Shown here: positions 45,101-53,384 of the stretch, piece after piece
How positions within the stretch are numbered: the stretch's first letter is position 1
How the letters are laid out: every line of letters starts with the position of its first letter
NCBI RefSeq assembly: GCF_900129795.1
Contig: NZ_FQWW01000001.1
Coordinates: 62,001 to 126,000 of the forward strand
From: Flavobacterium sp. CF108
GTDB lineage: Bacteria; Bacteroidota; Bacteroidia; Flavobacteriales; Flavobacteriaceae
Length of the DNA stretch: 64,000 nt
Reading direction: 5' to 3'
The notes under the pieces: model-generated
Databases searched by the model: none
What the model was told of the DNA's origin: nothing
Seen by the model: only the letters and a program-made list of their open reading frames with translations
Translations under genes and position numbers: made by a program

Positions 45101-45238
45101 TTTTATATCATTCAGGAAATCTGTAATCTTCATCTTTTTAATTTACCAACAATCACCAATAGTATTTCCCTTTTTGTGTAATATTGTAAAACCTCTGCTT
45201 GATTGCTCTATATTAGTTAAATGATTTAAAAAGATACT

Positions 45239-45793
45239 ATGAAAGAAGATGCTATAAAAACAATAATTGATTACCACTTAAATAAATGGGATGACATTGC
45301 ATTAAATTCACTTCCAATTCGAATTGAAACAGAAATGGCAGATCCTACGCAAGATAAAAAGGAAGAATGGAGGATTTGGTTTCCCATTGACAGCAGAGTA
45401 AACGATTTTGAAATTGAAGAATTTGAAAATCAACTTGGGCATAAATTACCAAATGACTACAAAACCTTTTTAAAGCATAAACACTTTTACGAACTTCAAA
45501 TTTCAGAAGTTTCATTTTGCCGACACCCAGTTAATATATGGAAAGCCAGCCTTTCTGAAATGATTTTTGAGGATTATCCAACCGAATTTTTAATTGAAAA
45601 AGGATATGTTCCATTTGCGAGATGGAGTGATTGGGGATTGCTTTGTTTTGATAGTAATCGCAATAAAGAAAACCTTAATTATCCTATTGTATTATGGGAT
45701 CATGAAACTGAAGATCAGATCAATGATGAGTATGAAGACTTTTATAGTTTCCTAACTGAAATTGACATTGAGGATAAGAAAAACATTAGTTAA
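45239..45793 (+). CDS. SMI1/KNR4 (SUKH) family protein
   Basis: 184 residues. The SUKH fold is seen in FEIEEFENQLGHKLPNDYKTF, typical of its first helix pair, and continues to PFARWSDWGLLCFDSN and EDFYSFLTEI. Many SUKH proteins are immunity proteins against polymorphic toxins. Here no toxin, Rhs or VgrG gene is near, so it is an orphan immunity gene or has a house-keeping role. Confidence 0.82.
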   Translation: MKEDAIKTIIDYHLNKWDDIALNSLPIRIETEMADPTQDKKEEWRIWFPIDSRVNDFEIEEFENQLGHKLPNDYKTFLKHKHFYELQISEVSFCRHPVNIWKASLSEMIFEDYPTEFLIEKGYVPFARWSDWGLLCFDSNRNKENLNYPIVLWDHETEDQINDEYEDFYSFLTEIDIEDKKNIS

Positions 45794-45924
45794 CGAGCTG
45801 TTCAGACTATAATTTCATGTAATAGTATCAATTAAGTTAAAATAGAAAAAACTTACAAGCCAACTTATAAATAATTATAATTCCTTAACTTTATTTATAC
45901 TATACATCTATAAAAACTGAAGTT

Positions 45925-46320
45925 ATGAAAACTAGAATGATTTGGGGAAACTTGGTTACTCACGATATACAAAAAACAATTGAATTCTATACAGCATTAG
46001 ATTTCAAACAAAACGGGAAAGAAACAAATGAACTGGTAAGTTTTATTTTTGCAGAAAACCATTTTATAATAAACTTTTTTACAGCTAAAAGATTTGAAAA
46101 TGCTCTAAGAGGCAATTTAGCTAATACTAAAATCGAAAACGAAACTATTTTTTCTTTATCTGCAGACAGCAGTGAAGAAGTAGACCTTTGGTATGAAAAA
46201 ATTAAAAAAATAGGCGGCACAATTTTCTCTGAGCCTGAGGATTTTGAAGTAGGCTACACCTTTGGTTTTGCCGATCCTGATGGTCATAAATTCAATTTTT
46301 TATATTGGCCGGGAATGTAA
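45925..46320 (+). CDS. VOC-family (glyoxalase/bleomycin-resistance-like) protein
   Basis: 131 residues with paired beta-alpha-beta-beta-beta modules: MIWGNLVTHDIQKTIEFYTAL in the first, GYTFGFADPDGHKFNFLYW in the second. The metal triad His/Glu is only partly visible, so catalysis is doubtful. Role unknown; alone between the SUKH gene and a terminator. Confidence 0.8.
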   Translation: MKTRMIWGNLVTHDIQKTIEFYTALDFKQNGKETNELVSFIFAENHFIINFFTAKRFENALRGNLANTKIENETIFSLSADSSEEVDLWYEKIKKIGGTIFSEPEDFEVGYTFGFADPDGHKFNFLYWPGM

Positions 46321-46338
46321 CCATATATATATTATATT

Positions 46339-46376
46339 AAAAACCTCCAAAGTCATAATGATTTAGGAGGTTTTTT
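46339..46376. terminator. Terminator after the VOC gene
   Basis: AAAAACCTCC (46339-46348) with GGAGGTTTTT (46367-46376), then T-rich sequence. Confidence 0.8.
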
Positions 46377-46734
46377 TATTTTATTTCCTTTAGCCCATTC
46401 TTCTTTTAGGCTTTATGCTTTCCTCAAAACTTTATTCTGAATGTATCTTCTTCTTCCATTTGTGTTTTTACGCTTCACTGTTTTTGTATTAAAGCCTATA
46501 TTTCTTTTCGGTTATTAGACTAAAATGTTATTTAAGTAAGTTTATTTTTAGAATATTTTATAACTAATACGGAAAAAACTTATTTTTTAACATATTTTTA
46601 ATATATTTGATTATCTCTAGTCCTTAAGTCGAAGGAGATTTAAAAAGCAAATATTCACAGTCAAAATAATTAAGGAGAAGAATTTGACCCGAACACTCCC
46701 ATAACAAAGTACGGCGAAACTAATACATAAAACA
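46377..46734 (+). promoter_or_regulatory. Leader region of the astacin gene with a -7 box
   Basis: A 360-base gap without a gene. TATATTTG at 46602-46609 is a good -7 box but lacks a clear -33 TTG. It predicts a leader of about 120 nt, GC-richer near its end (CCCGAACACTCCCATAAC), with an AAGGAG at 46672-46677. I see no hairpin clearly able to regulate. Confidence 0.4.
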
Positions 46735-47970
46735 ATGAATAAAAATTTAAAGATTAAAAACTTGTTTTACAATAAGTTAATTCGTTTCCCATTGATGATT
46801 TTGATTTTATTGCTCTTTCAAAATTGTGCTGATGAAAATACTCCCAAAGAAAATCCTCAAACCAAAACTAATGAAAAAAATACTAACGAATTAGCTTTTC
46901 CTAATAGTACTGGAGAACTAATTACAATAAATTCTGGTTCAGGAAAGAATATTACTTTAGAAAAAAAGCAGAATGAATTTATTTTATCCGGAGATATTCT
47001 TTTAACACCGGAACAAGTTTCTTTATGGTCAAAAGAGCCTTCACAAACAGGAAAAACTGGTTTATCAGAATTATCAAAAAGATGGGCATTTTGTACCGTT
47101 TATTATACTATAAATCCATCCTTAACTAATCAACAGCGAGTTATAGATGCAATTGAACACTGGAAAACAAGATACCCAATTGATTTTGTTGTAAGAACAA
47201 CACAAACCAATTATATAGAGTTTATACCGGCAGACGGATGCTACTCTAACTTAGGAATGATTGGCGGCCGACAAGTGATTGGATTGGGAACTGGGTGTTC
47301 AACTGGTAATACAATACATGAAATAGGACATGCTTTAGGTTTCTTTCATGAACAGCAAAGAACCGATAGAAGCAACTCTATTAATATAAATTATACTAAT
47401 GTCATACCCGGATATGAAGATCAGTTTAGAACTTATAGTGAATTGGGACTTAATGGCTATCAAATAGGACAGCTTGATTTTGATTCCATAATGCTATATG
47501 GTTCTTACGCTTTTTCGTCTAATGGCTTTCCAACTATGACAAAATTAGACGGATCTACTTTTATAGGTCAAAGAACTGCACTATCAGCAGGTGATTTAGA
47601 AATGATTTCATCAATGTACACCTGTCATTTGCCTCCACCTCCTAAAATCACAGCAGATGGACCTAATTACCTCTCTTCAGGTGTTACTATGATAACCTGG
47701 AATTACACTGGAAATTTACCCAATGCAGATTTAGACAGTATTATTTGGTGGTATCGAAAAGTTAATACAAACGGTGCGTCATATGCAATAGGGTGGGGAG
47801 CTACTGGTTATTTTACGGCTGTTCCTGATACAGTTTATTCAGACCCCGGATTTCAGACTTCTGATTTTAAGATCTATTTTACGATAAAAAACACAGCGGG
47901 AGTTACCTACACAAGCGACGTTTATAGTATTATGAAAAAAGGAAAATTTAAATTAGAAAATTCACTTTAA
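46735..47970 (+). CDS. Astacin-family (M12A) metalloprotease lipoprotein
   Basis: 411 residues. Lipobox LLFQNC with lipid attachment at Cys31. The catalytic domain (about 112-300) has HEIGHALGFFHEQQRTDR, the full astacin zinc motif (His195, Glu196, His199, His205), and a Met-turn SIMLYG (Met253, Tyr255) in which the usual His after Met is Leu. A C-terminal beta domain (about 305-411) resembles an Ig/adhesion module. Related to flavastacin. Likely on the cell surface, digesting protein. Confidence 0.88.
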   Translation: MNKNLKIKNLFYNKLIRFPLMILILLLFQNCADENTPKENPQTKTNEKNTNELAFPNSTGELITINSGSGKNITLEKKQNEFILSGDILLTPEQVSLWSKEPSQTGKTGLSELSKRWAFCTVYYTINPSLTNQQRVIDAIEHWKTRYPIDFVVRTTQTNYIEFIPADGCYSNLGMIGGRQVIGLGTGCSTGNTIHEIGHALGFFHEQQRTDRSNSININYTNVIPGYEDQFRTYSELGLNGYQIGQLDFDSIMLYGSYAFSSNGFPTMTKLDGSTFIGQRTALSAGDLEMISSMYTCHLPPPPKITADGPNYLSSGVTMITWNYTGNLPNADLDSIIWWYRKVNTNGASYAIGWGATGYFTAVPDTVYSDPGFQTSDFKIYFTIKNTAGVTYTSDVYSIMKKGKFKLENSL

Positions 47971-47980
47971 AAATTTAATA

Positions 47981-48016
47981 AAAAAAAGCTCCATTAGAAA
48001 TAATGGAGCTTTTTTT
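47981..48016. terminator. Bidirectional terminator between astacin and SnoaL-like genes
   Basis: AAAAAAAGCTCCATTA (47981-47996) with TAATGGAGCTTTTTTT (48001-48016). Serves both convergent transcripts. Confidence 0.85.
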
Positions 48017-48022
48017 ATACTA

Positions 48023-48367
48023 TTAATTATTCTCAACCAGTTCAATATCCATAGTTTTTATAAGTCCATCCTGAAAAGTATAAACATGTTTTACCAATCC
48101 TTCGAACATTAAACTGCCTTGTAAATTTTTTACAGTTTGGTGTACTTTAACTTCCAGGTTTCCATTTTCTCTTTCGGTAAAACCAACCGGCTCAACTTTT
48201 GGATTTATTTCTGTCCATTGTCTTGTCCAATATTGCTTGATTTCATCGTGTCCACTTATGTAACCGCCTTCCCAGGCTTTTGACCACTGAACATCTGGCT
48301 GCATTGTAGATAATGCGTTGTCGATGTTTCTTTCATCAAATCTGTGGTATTTTGAGTAATCTAACAT
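48023..48367 (-). CDS. SnoaL-like (NTF2 fold) protein
   Basis: 114 residues from ATG 48367, which is 1 nt after the stop of the preceding oxygenase-like gene, so the two are translationally coupled. NTF2/SnoaL signature: RNIDNALSTMQPDVQWSKAW, GHDEIKQYWTRQWTEI, HVYTFQDGLIKTMDIE. Small-molecule binding or isomerase-type role; the substrate may be tied to the oxygenases upstream. The ATG at 48391 would overlap the previous gene and is less likely. Confidence 0.78.
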   Translation of the reverse strand: MLDYSKYHRFDERNIDNALSTMQPDVQWSKAWEGGYISGHDEIKQYWTRQWTEINPKVEPVGFTERENGNLEVKVHQTVKNLQGSLMFEGLVKHVYTFQDGLIKTMDIELVENN

Positions 48368-48368
48368 C

Positions 48369-49151
48369 TTATTTCGGCAGCATAGTATCACTAATACTAA
48401 GTGTGTACAATAATTCTGGATAGGAAAAATCCATAGTAAAATTTTCCTGCCCTCTTAATTTAAAAAATTCTGTTTTTTGATCCTCATTCGCCAATTCTAA
48501 TAATTCTCCGTTAGAAAATCTAGGCTTATTATCTTCAAATTGAATAAAGGTTTTTGATTTTCTAAAGGTGATACCCAGCCATTTATTCGATTCAGATGTT
48601 TTTTGTTTCGGAACAGATTCTAATATAATTTTATGAAGAAATGCCATGTTTGCTGACAATGGAAATAATACAACCGAATTATGATTTAAAATAATATCAA
48701 ATTCTTCATATGTAACTTTATCTTTTACTTTAAGCTTTCTTAAGTTTTTTTCAGATAGTTCTTCGGGATTTTCATAACAGCTGAAAAGCCCAATAAAAGA
48801 GCCTTCTTCCAGATCTAAAGCCTGATCTGAATGATATTTCATTGTAGCATAACTTGAATCGTAAACTTCAATTAATGCATTATTAAAATCAACTTTGGGT
48901 AAATTATTTATGTTATACTTTTCAATTTCAACATTTAAACCCGCTATTATTGATTGATGCAAAGCAGAAAATTGGTTAGCAGGGATATTATAAATAGTTG
49001 TAGTTCTCACTATAGGAACACCCTTACCTTTAACATCAACTAAATGATTTCCGAGCCTGCCTTTTCCTGTAATTTCAAAATCAGCAGAATGCAGCAGTTC
49101 ATTAAATAAATTATTTTCGAATGGAAGGATAATTTTTTGAAAGTTTTTCAT
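48369..49151 (-). CDS. Putative 2OG-Fe(II) oxygenase, short paralog
   Basis: 260 residues. A double-stranded beta-helix pattern like that of AlkB-type dioxygenases can be traced: YHSDQ gives H107xD109, FLHKI gives H173 and GITFRKSK gives Arg197 for 2-oxoglutarate. It aligns with the C-terminal part of the next gene over the whole length (KYHSDQ with KAHSDK; LFPLSAN with LIPLSTN). Activity is inferred from these residues; substrate unknown. The start lies 14 bp after the larger paralog. Confidence 0.6.
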   Translation of the reverse strand: MKNFQKIILPFENNLFNELLHSADFEITGKGRLGNHLVDVKGKGVPIVRTTTIYNIPANQFSALHQSIIAGLNVEIEKYNINNLPKVDFNNALIEVYDSSYATMKYHSDQALDLEEGSFIGLFSCYENPEELSEKNLRKLKVKDKVTYEEFDIILNHNSVVLFPLSANMAFLHKIILESVPKQKTSESNKWLGITFRKSKTFIQFEDNKPRFSNGELLELANEDQKTEFFKLRGQENFTMDFSYPELLYTLSISDTMLPK

Positions 49152-49165
49152 TTTGAGATGTACAA

Positions 49166-50395
49166 TTAATATATAGGCTTTTCATAATCACCAGCATTCA
49201 TACTAAAATGAACTTTTCCATATTCGATGTTGTTTACGGTCATATTTTCTTCATAATAAGAATCTCGCAAAGCACTCATTGTTTCCTCTGTCATTTCCTC
49301 CAGTTTAATTAACCCGCCGTTTTCTTTAATATAAGTTTGATTTTCCGTGTAAACCGCTTCCAGATTAGAGCATCGGGCAACATACCCCATTCTTATTGGG
49401 ATTTGATCTACGTTTAATGTCGAAGGCCTAATTTCATGCGTATACAATCTATTTGTTGAAAGTGGAATCAAAAAGGCTGAATTTGGATATAAAGTAACGC
49501 TGAATTCTTTTTCTAAAGAAGGATCAGTAACCGTATTTTTTAGCTTAAAATGAAGTCTCGTCAATCCGCTCGTTTCCTTATAACACCAATCGTATCGGTC
49601 TTTTTTAGAAGGTTTAAGTTTATCAAAGTTGGTATTATCATAAAAAGTACAAAAAGCAATAATTCCTTCTTTTGGCATATCTTTGGTTTTATCAGAATGT
49701 GCTTTTATTTTTGATTTTACTTCCTTAGAATTTTCATCTGATTTTACTTTATTTTCATAAATCTGAACCAATACATGATTTACCTTCGTTTCTTCTTCAA
49801 AAGTCTGTTTAACAGCATCGTTTAACGCTTTCATTACAGTATGATCCGTTTCACGAAAATTATCTGTTGGACCTGTAAAATTGCTCGAGCATCTTAAAAG
49901 ATTAAAATGCAGTATTTCTTTATCCGCAGTTTCTTCTTTTAAAATTTCGCTTAGGTAAATCCCGGTTCTTAAAGCTTTAGATCCTTTATTGGACTCTGTT
50001 AAATTTTGAAATAAATGCTCTGATTTGATTTTATCAAAATAACCATTTCCAATGAACATTTCCCTAAAATAGACCCCGGCATTGCTCACCAGAATAGGAA
50101 CTTGTCCAAGTTCAACGATATGAATATCTGCACTAACTGCACTTTCATAATTTGTAGAAAACTCCTTAATTACAAAGTAAGTTCCCTTTGCATCCTTGAG
50201 CTGACTAATATTACCAAAAGCATAAACTGTTTTATTATTTAATGAAGTTTTAATCTCTGAAAAGTCAGTAATAACTTTTCCACAGAAATTAGAAACTAAA
50301 TATCCAAGTTCTGATGAAGTATCGATTGTGTCTTGTAAAACAAGAAGTATGTTTTTGTCTTTTGAAATACTGTTTTCGGTATGCAGTTTGGTCAT
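49166..50395 (-). CDS. Putative 2OG-Fe(II) oxygenase with extra N-terminal domain
   Basis: 409 residues. The C-terminal part (about 160-400) has H233xD235 (KAHSDKTK), H320 (LYTHEI) and Arg341 (GYVARCSN), the iron and 2-oxoglutarate ligands of an AlkB-like fold, and is paralogous to the next gene. The N-terminal about 150 residues (ILLVLQDTIDTSSELGYLV, VYFREMFIGNGYF) form a separate domain I do not recognise. Middle gene of a VOC, oxygenase, oxygenase, SnoaL run. The dioxygenase call rests on motif order, not on a database match. Confidence 0.6.
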   Translation of the reverse strand: MTKLHTENSISKDKNILLVLQDTIDTSSELGYLVSNFCGKVITDFSEIKTSLNNKTVYAFGNISQLKDAKGTYFVIKEFSTNYESAVSADIHIVELGQVPILVSNAGVYFREMFIGNGYFDKIKSEHLFQNLTESNKGSKALRTGIYLSEILKEETADKEILHFNLLRCSSNFTGPTDNFRETDHTVMKALNDAVKQTFEEETKVNHVLVQIYENKVKSDENSKEVKSKIKAHSDKTKDMPKEGIIAFCTFYDNTNFDKLKPSKKDRYDWCYKETSGLTRLHFKLKNTVTDPSLEKEFSVTLYPNSAFLIPLSTNRLYTHEIRPSTLNVDQIPIRMGYVARCSNLEAVYTENQTYIKENGGLIKLEEMTEETMSALRDSYYEENMTVNNIEYGKVHFSMNAGDYEKPIY

Positions 50396-50445
50396 TTTTT
50401 ATTTAAATATGGATTAGGCTTAAAGAGTTTATTTATACATAAATA

Positions 50446-50859
50446 TTAATAAACCGGTTCCCAAAGCTCAATTTTATTGCCTTCTGTATCCATTATATGT
50501 ACAAATTTGCCATAATCATAGCTTTCAATTTCATCAAGAACCGTTACGCCATTTGCCTTAAGTTTTTCTACAAGACCTTCAATGTTTTGAACACGGTAAT
50601 TCACCATAAAGTCTTTTTTTGATGGAGAAAAATATTCATCACCTTTTTTAAAAGGACACCATTGTGTTGATTCTATCTGTTCTGGTTTATCAAGATTTCT
50701 GGATTCAAAACTTGCCGAACCCCAATCATTGATTTCTAATCCTAAATTTTTAGCATACCAATCTTTAGTTTCTTTCGGATTTTCAAGAAAAAAGAAAATA
50801 CCGCCAATTCCAGTAACTTTTGGAGTTGTATCGTCTGGTTGATTTTGTGAGTCTGACAT
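50446..50859 (-). CDS. VOC-family protein
   Basis: 137 residues: first module GGIFFFLENPKETKDWYAKNLGLEI (given in part), second VHIMDTEGNKIELWEPVY with the usual terminal metal-ligand Glu. Close to small glyoxalase-like proteins that bind divalent metals. It is the first gene of the oxygenase run, 50 bp upstream of the larger oxygenase. Confidence 0.82.
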   Translation of the reverse strand: MSDSQNQPDDTTPKVTGIGGIFFFLENPKETKDWYAKNLGLEINDWGSASFESRNLDKPEQIESTQWCPFKKGDEYFSPSKKDFMVNYRVQNIEGLVEKLKANGVTVLDEIESYDYGKFVHIMDTEGNKIELWEPVY

Positions 50860-50943
50860 ATTTTTAGCTTTTAGTTATAAAGGTTCGTTTTCTTTGAGTA
50901 AGATAAAATTATTTAAAACAAAAGATTAAATTAAAAATATTGA

Positions 50944-51321
50944 TTACGATTTTTTGTATATTTTTTTGGCTTCTTTTCTGCTTCTTTCAAAAATATCTTT
51001 TCCAAATTTTATAAAAATTAATTCATCCATTTTTTCAGAATAACATTTGGAATATTCTGTTATCACACATCCTAAATTTTTTGAAATAATTCCATATTTC
51101 TCCTTTCTATAATTTTCAAGAAACTTATCAAATTTTGGATCAATCTGAATAAGAAGTCCATAAGAAAAGCTATTATAGATTCCGTTATTAAAATCGGTTT
51201 GAGCTTCAACAACTCCTTCATTACAATTTTTAAATCTTATAGAATCTTTTTCAACAATATATTTTTGTTGAGAATAGGCAGATAAACTGCTAAAAATTAA
51301 AGCTAAGGTAAAGTGTTTCAT
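50944..51321 (-). CDS. Secreted protein of unknown function
   Basis: 125 residues from ATG 51321 (MKHFTLALIFSSLSAYSQQ), which begins a signal peptide; the upstream ATG at 51333 adds four polar residues. The mature part is Lys/Glu/Tyr-rich with four Cys. No family recognised. It follows the split gene by 24 bp. Confidence 0.6.
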   Translation of the reverse strand: MKHFTLALIFSSLSAYSQQKYIVEKDSIRFKNCNEGVVEAQTDFNNGIYNSFSYGLLIQIDPKFDKFLENYRKEKYGIISKNLGCVITEYSKCYSEKMDELIFIKFGKDIFERSRKEAKKIYKKS

Positions 51322-51345
51322 TTGGATTCGCATTCAACATAAAGG

Positions 51346-52011
51346 TTAATGATTAAAAAAATCTGCTTCTTTTTCGGTTTTCTCAATCTCTTTTACTTTT
51401 CTCTCTTTAAGATTTACGATTGCTCTTAAAAAACTCACTTTTGTTGAATCTTTGTAGATCAAACCACGCCACTCAACGCTTACAATTTTTAAATTTCTAT
51501 TGGTTGTTGGATAACATTTATACTGCGTATATTGCGGGCCTGATTGTATTGTTTTTTCCTTTATGACATTTTTTACTGAAATATCATTTTCAGCAATATA
51601 CATAGCAAGCGAATCAATTTTATAAAGACTGTCAACGCTTTTTTAAAATTTTCCCTTCCAGTTTTTACCAATACGCTTTTTTAAAATACTATCTGTTCTA
51701 TTATTACGATTGATATCAACAATCTGATTATTAATATCTGTACAGGATGTACCGCTTACAACAAAACGGAAATTATACCAATTATCAATAACATATCTGT
51801 ATTTGTCTTTTTCATCAGGTAATCCGCCGTTGACTGCATAAGTAGGATATTTGTTTTCAAATCGAATTTCAGCATTTGTCCAGGAAGTATCTGTTTTTGT
51901 TTTCGTTTCTTCTTCATTAACTGATTTATACTCAAATTTTTCTTTACCAATTAAAAACCCGACAGTTATAGATACTAAAACTACGCTTATAAATATTAAA
52001 GTTCTTTTCAT
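51346..52011 (-). pseudogene. Gene for a membrane-anchored protein split by an in-frame stop
   Basis: Two halves in one reading frame are separated only by TAA at 51643-51645. The first (start 52011, MKRTLIFISVVLVSITVGF, one membrane anchor) ends NWKGKF; reading continues KSVDSLYKIDSLAMYIAEND and runs to the stop at 51346. Joined, it would be about 221 residues. The flow across the stop (RIGKNWKGKF/KSVDSLYKIDS) suggests a single nonsense change of, for example, a Glu or Lys codon in an A-rich stretch, or a sequencing error. Function unknown. Confidence 0.6.
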
Positions 52012-52138
52012 AATTTGTAAAGGCTTTGCTAAAATCAAATTCTTAAAATTGCATTTTATCTGTAGTATTTTAACAAGTCTAATATAGAATTAATTCGATT
52101 ACCTAAAAAGAATATTTTACGAAAGCGTAAAAAATAAC

Positions 52139-52169
52139 AAAACCTTCAAAATATAATCTTGAAGGTTTT
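52139..52169. terminator. Terminator of the Tet(X)-like gene
   Basis: AAAACCTTCAA (52139-52149) with TTGAAGGTTTT (52159-52169); A-rich left side for the minus transcript. A second small hairpin TTTTACG-AAAG-CGTAAAA is at about 52115-52132. Confidence 0.7.
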
Positions 52170-52203
52170 TCAAATTGCAAATTTTTTCTAAAATGATGAT
52201 AAA

Positions 52204-53322
52204 TTAATCAACAAATTTTAGAAAAGTAAAATCAGTTTTAAGCATTTCTATTTCATTTTCTCTCGTTTCCTGCTGCGCTTCTTTTGCATAAATAAACATT
52301 CTTTCTTCGTAATTATGTATAGCACTTTCAATAGTTTGAAATTCTCCATTTAATAGATTTTCAGATAAAATTAAAGCATCAAAAAGCCCAATATTGGCAC
52401 CTTGTCCCGCAAAAGGAGGCATTAAATGTGCGGCATCGCCAATAAGTGTGATAGGTAAGGGACGGTTATTTTTCCATCCTTTTTCTACAGAAATCTTTTT
52501 AGTAGGCAGCCCGGTAAAGAAAGAACTAGCGTGAAATAATTCTTTATACGTTTCTCCCCAATCAGAAAGTTTATCTAAAAGAAATGCTTTTACGTTTTCT
52601 ATATTTTTAAAATCGATTTCTAACGTCTCAGGCATTTTAAAAATAACATTATAACTTAAAGCATTATTGTTTTTAGGATTGGCAACCAATAAATTACCAT
52701 TGTTAGAAGTCATCAAAATTTTATCACCGCACAACTCGTAAAAATCTAAAGATTTTGCTTCTGATGCAGAAACTTCGCCTTGAATCATATACGTTCCCGT
52801 AAGTTCGACTTCGGCATCTGTAATATATTTTCTAATAGAAGTCATTCCGCCATTTGCGCCAATAACAAAATCAACGGCTGCCGTTTTTCCGTTTTCAAAA
52901 TATAAAAGCCATTTTCCGTTTTGTTCTTCAATTTCAGTCAGTTTACTATCCCAAACAACTGTATTTTCTTTTAAGCTATCAATTAATAACGTTCTTAAAT
53001 CATTTCGGTTTATTTCAGGAGCGTCATATTGTTCTTCTTCAGTAGTTTCTTTACTGAATAATACATTTCCTTTGTAATCGGTCATAATTCTTCCCATCGG
53101 GATCGCCATTTTATAATACGTTTCCAGCAATCCCGCTTTCTGCATTGCATCTTGACCGGAACCTTTATGTAAATCGAGCGTTCCGCCCCAAATTCTTGCT
53201 TTAGGGTCTTTGTCTCTTTCGTAAACCGTAACATCAACGCCTTTTTGCTGTAATAATCTCGCCATTGTTAAACCAACCGGGCCTGCGCCAATAATGGCTA
53301 TTTTTTTATTTGTAAGTAACAT
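52204..53322 (-). CDS. Tet(X)-like FAD-dependent monooxygenase
   Basis: 372 residues. The Rossmann motif IAIIGAGPVGLTMARLLQ, GGTLDLHKGSGQ, the PEINRNDLR segment and GDAAHLMPPFAGQG (Asp296) match tetracycline-inactivating Tet(X) along the whole length, well over half identical by my comparison with the remembered sequence. Of the tetracycline contacts, Gln192 is kept (Gln181 here) and the Pro318/Gly321 loop is kept, but Arg213 is Ile202 and His234 is Ser223. It is therefore a close relative whose activity on tetracyclines is doubtful. Directly behind an AraC regulator. Confidence 0.85.
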   Translation of the reverse strand: MLLTNKKIAIIGAGPVGLTMARLLQQKGVDVTVYERDKDPKARIWGGTLDLHKGSGQDAMQKAGLLETYYKMAIPMGRIMTDYKGNVLFSKETTEEEQYDAPEINRNDLRTLLIDSLKENTVVWDSKLTEIEEQNGKWLLYFENGKTAAVDFVIGANGGMTSIRKYITDAEVELTGTYMIQGEVSASEAKSLDFYELCGDKILMTSNNGNLLVANPKNNNALSYNVIFKMPETLEIDFKNIENVKAFLLDKLSDWGETYKELFHASSFFTGLPTKKISVEKGWKNNRPLPITLIGDAAHLMPPFAGQGANIGLFDALILSENLLNGEFQTIESAIHNYEERMFIYAKEAQQETRENEIEMLKTDFTFLKFVD

Positions 53323-53384
53323 AATTTTTATTGTTTAATTAGGTTACAAAATTGAGAAGACTGTAGGAGATGAAATAGTAAAAA

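Noticed and set aside
51346..51603. Independent 85-residue gene
   Set aside because: It is in frame with the preceding half after a single TAA and lacks its own plausible start context.
52204..53322. Labelling the gene tet(X)
   Set aside because: Two key tetracycline contacts are changed, so resistance cannot be claimed from sequence.
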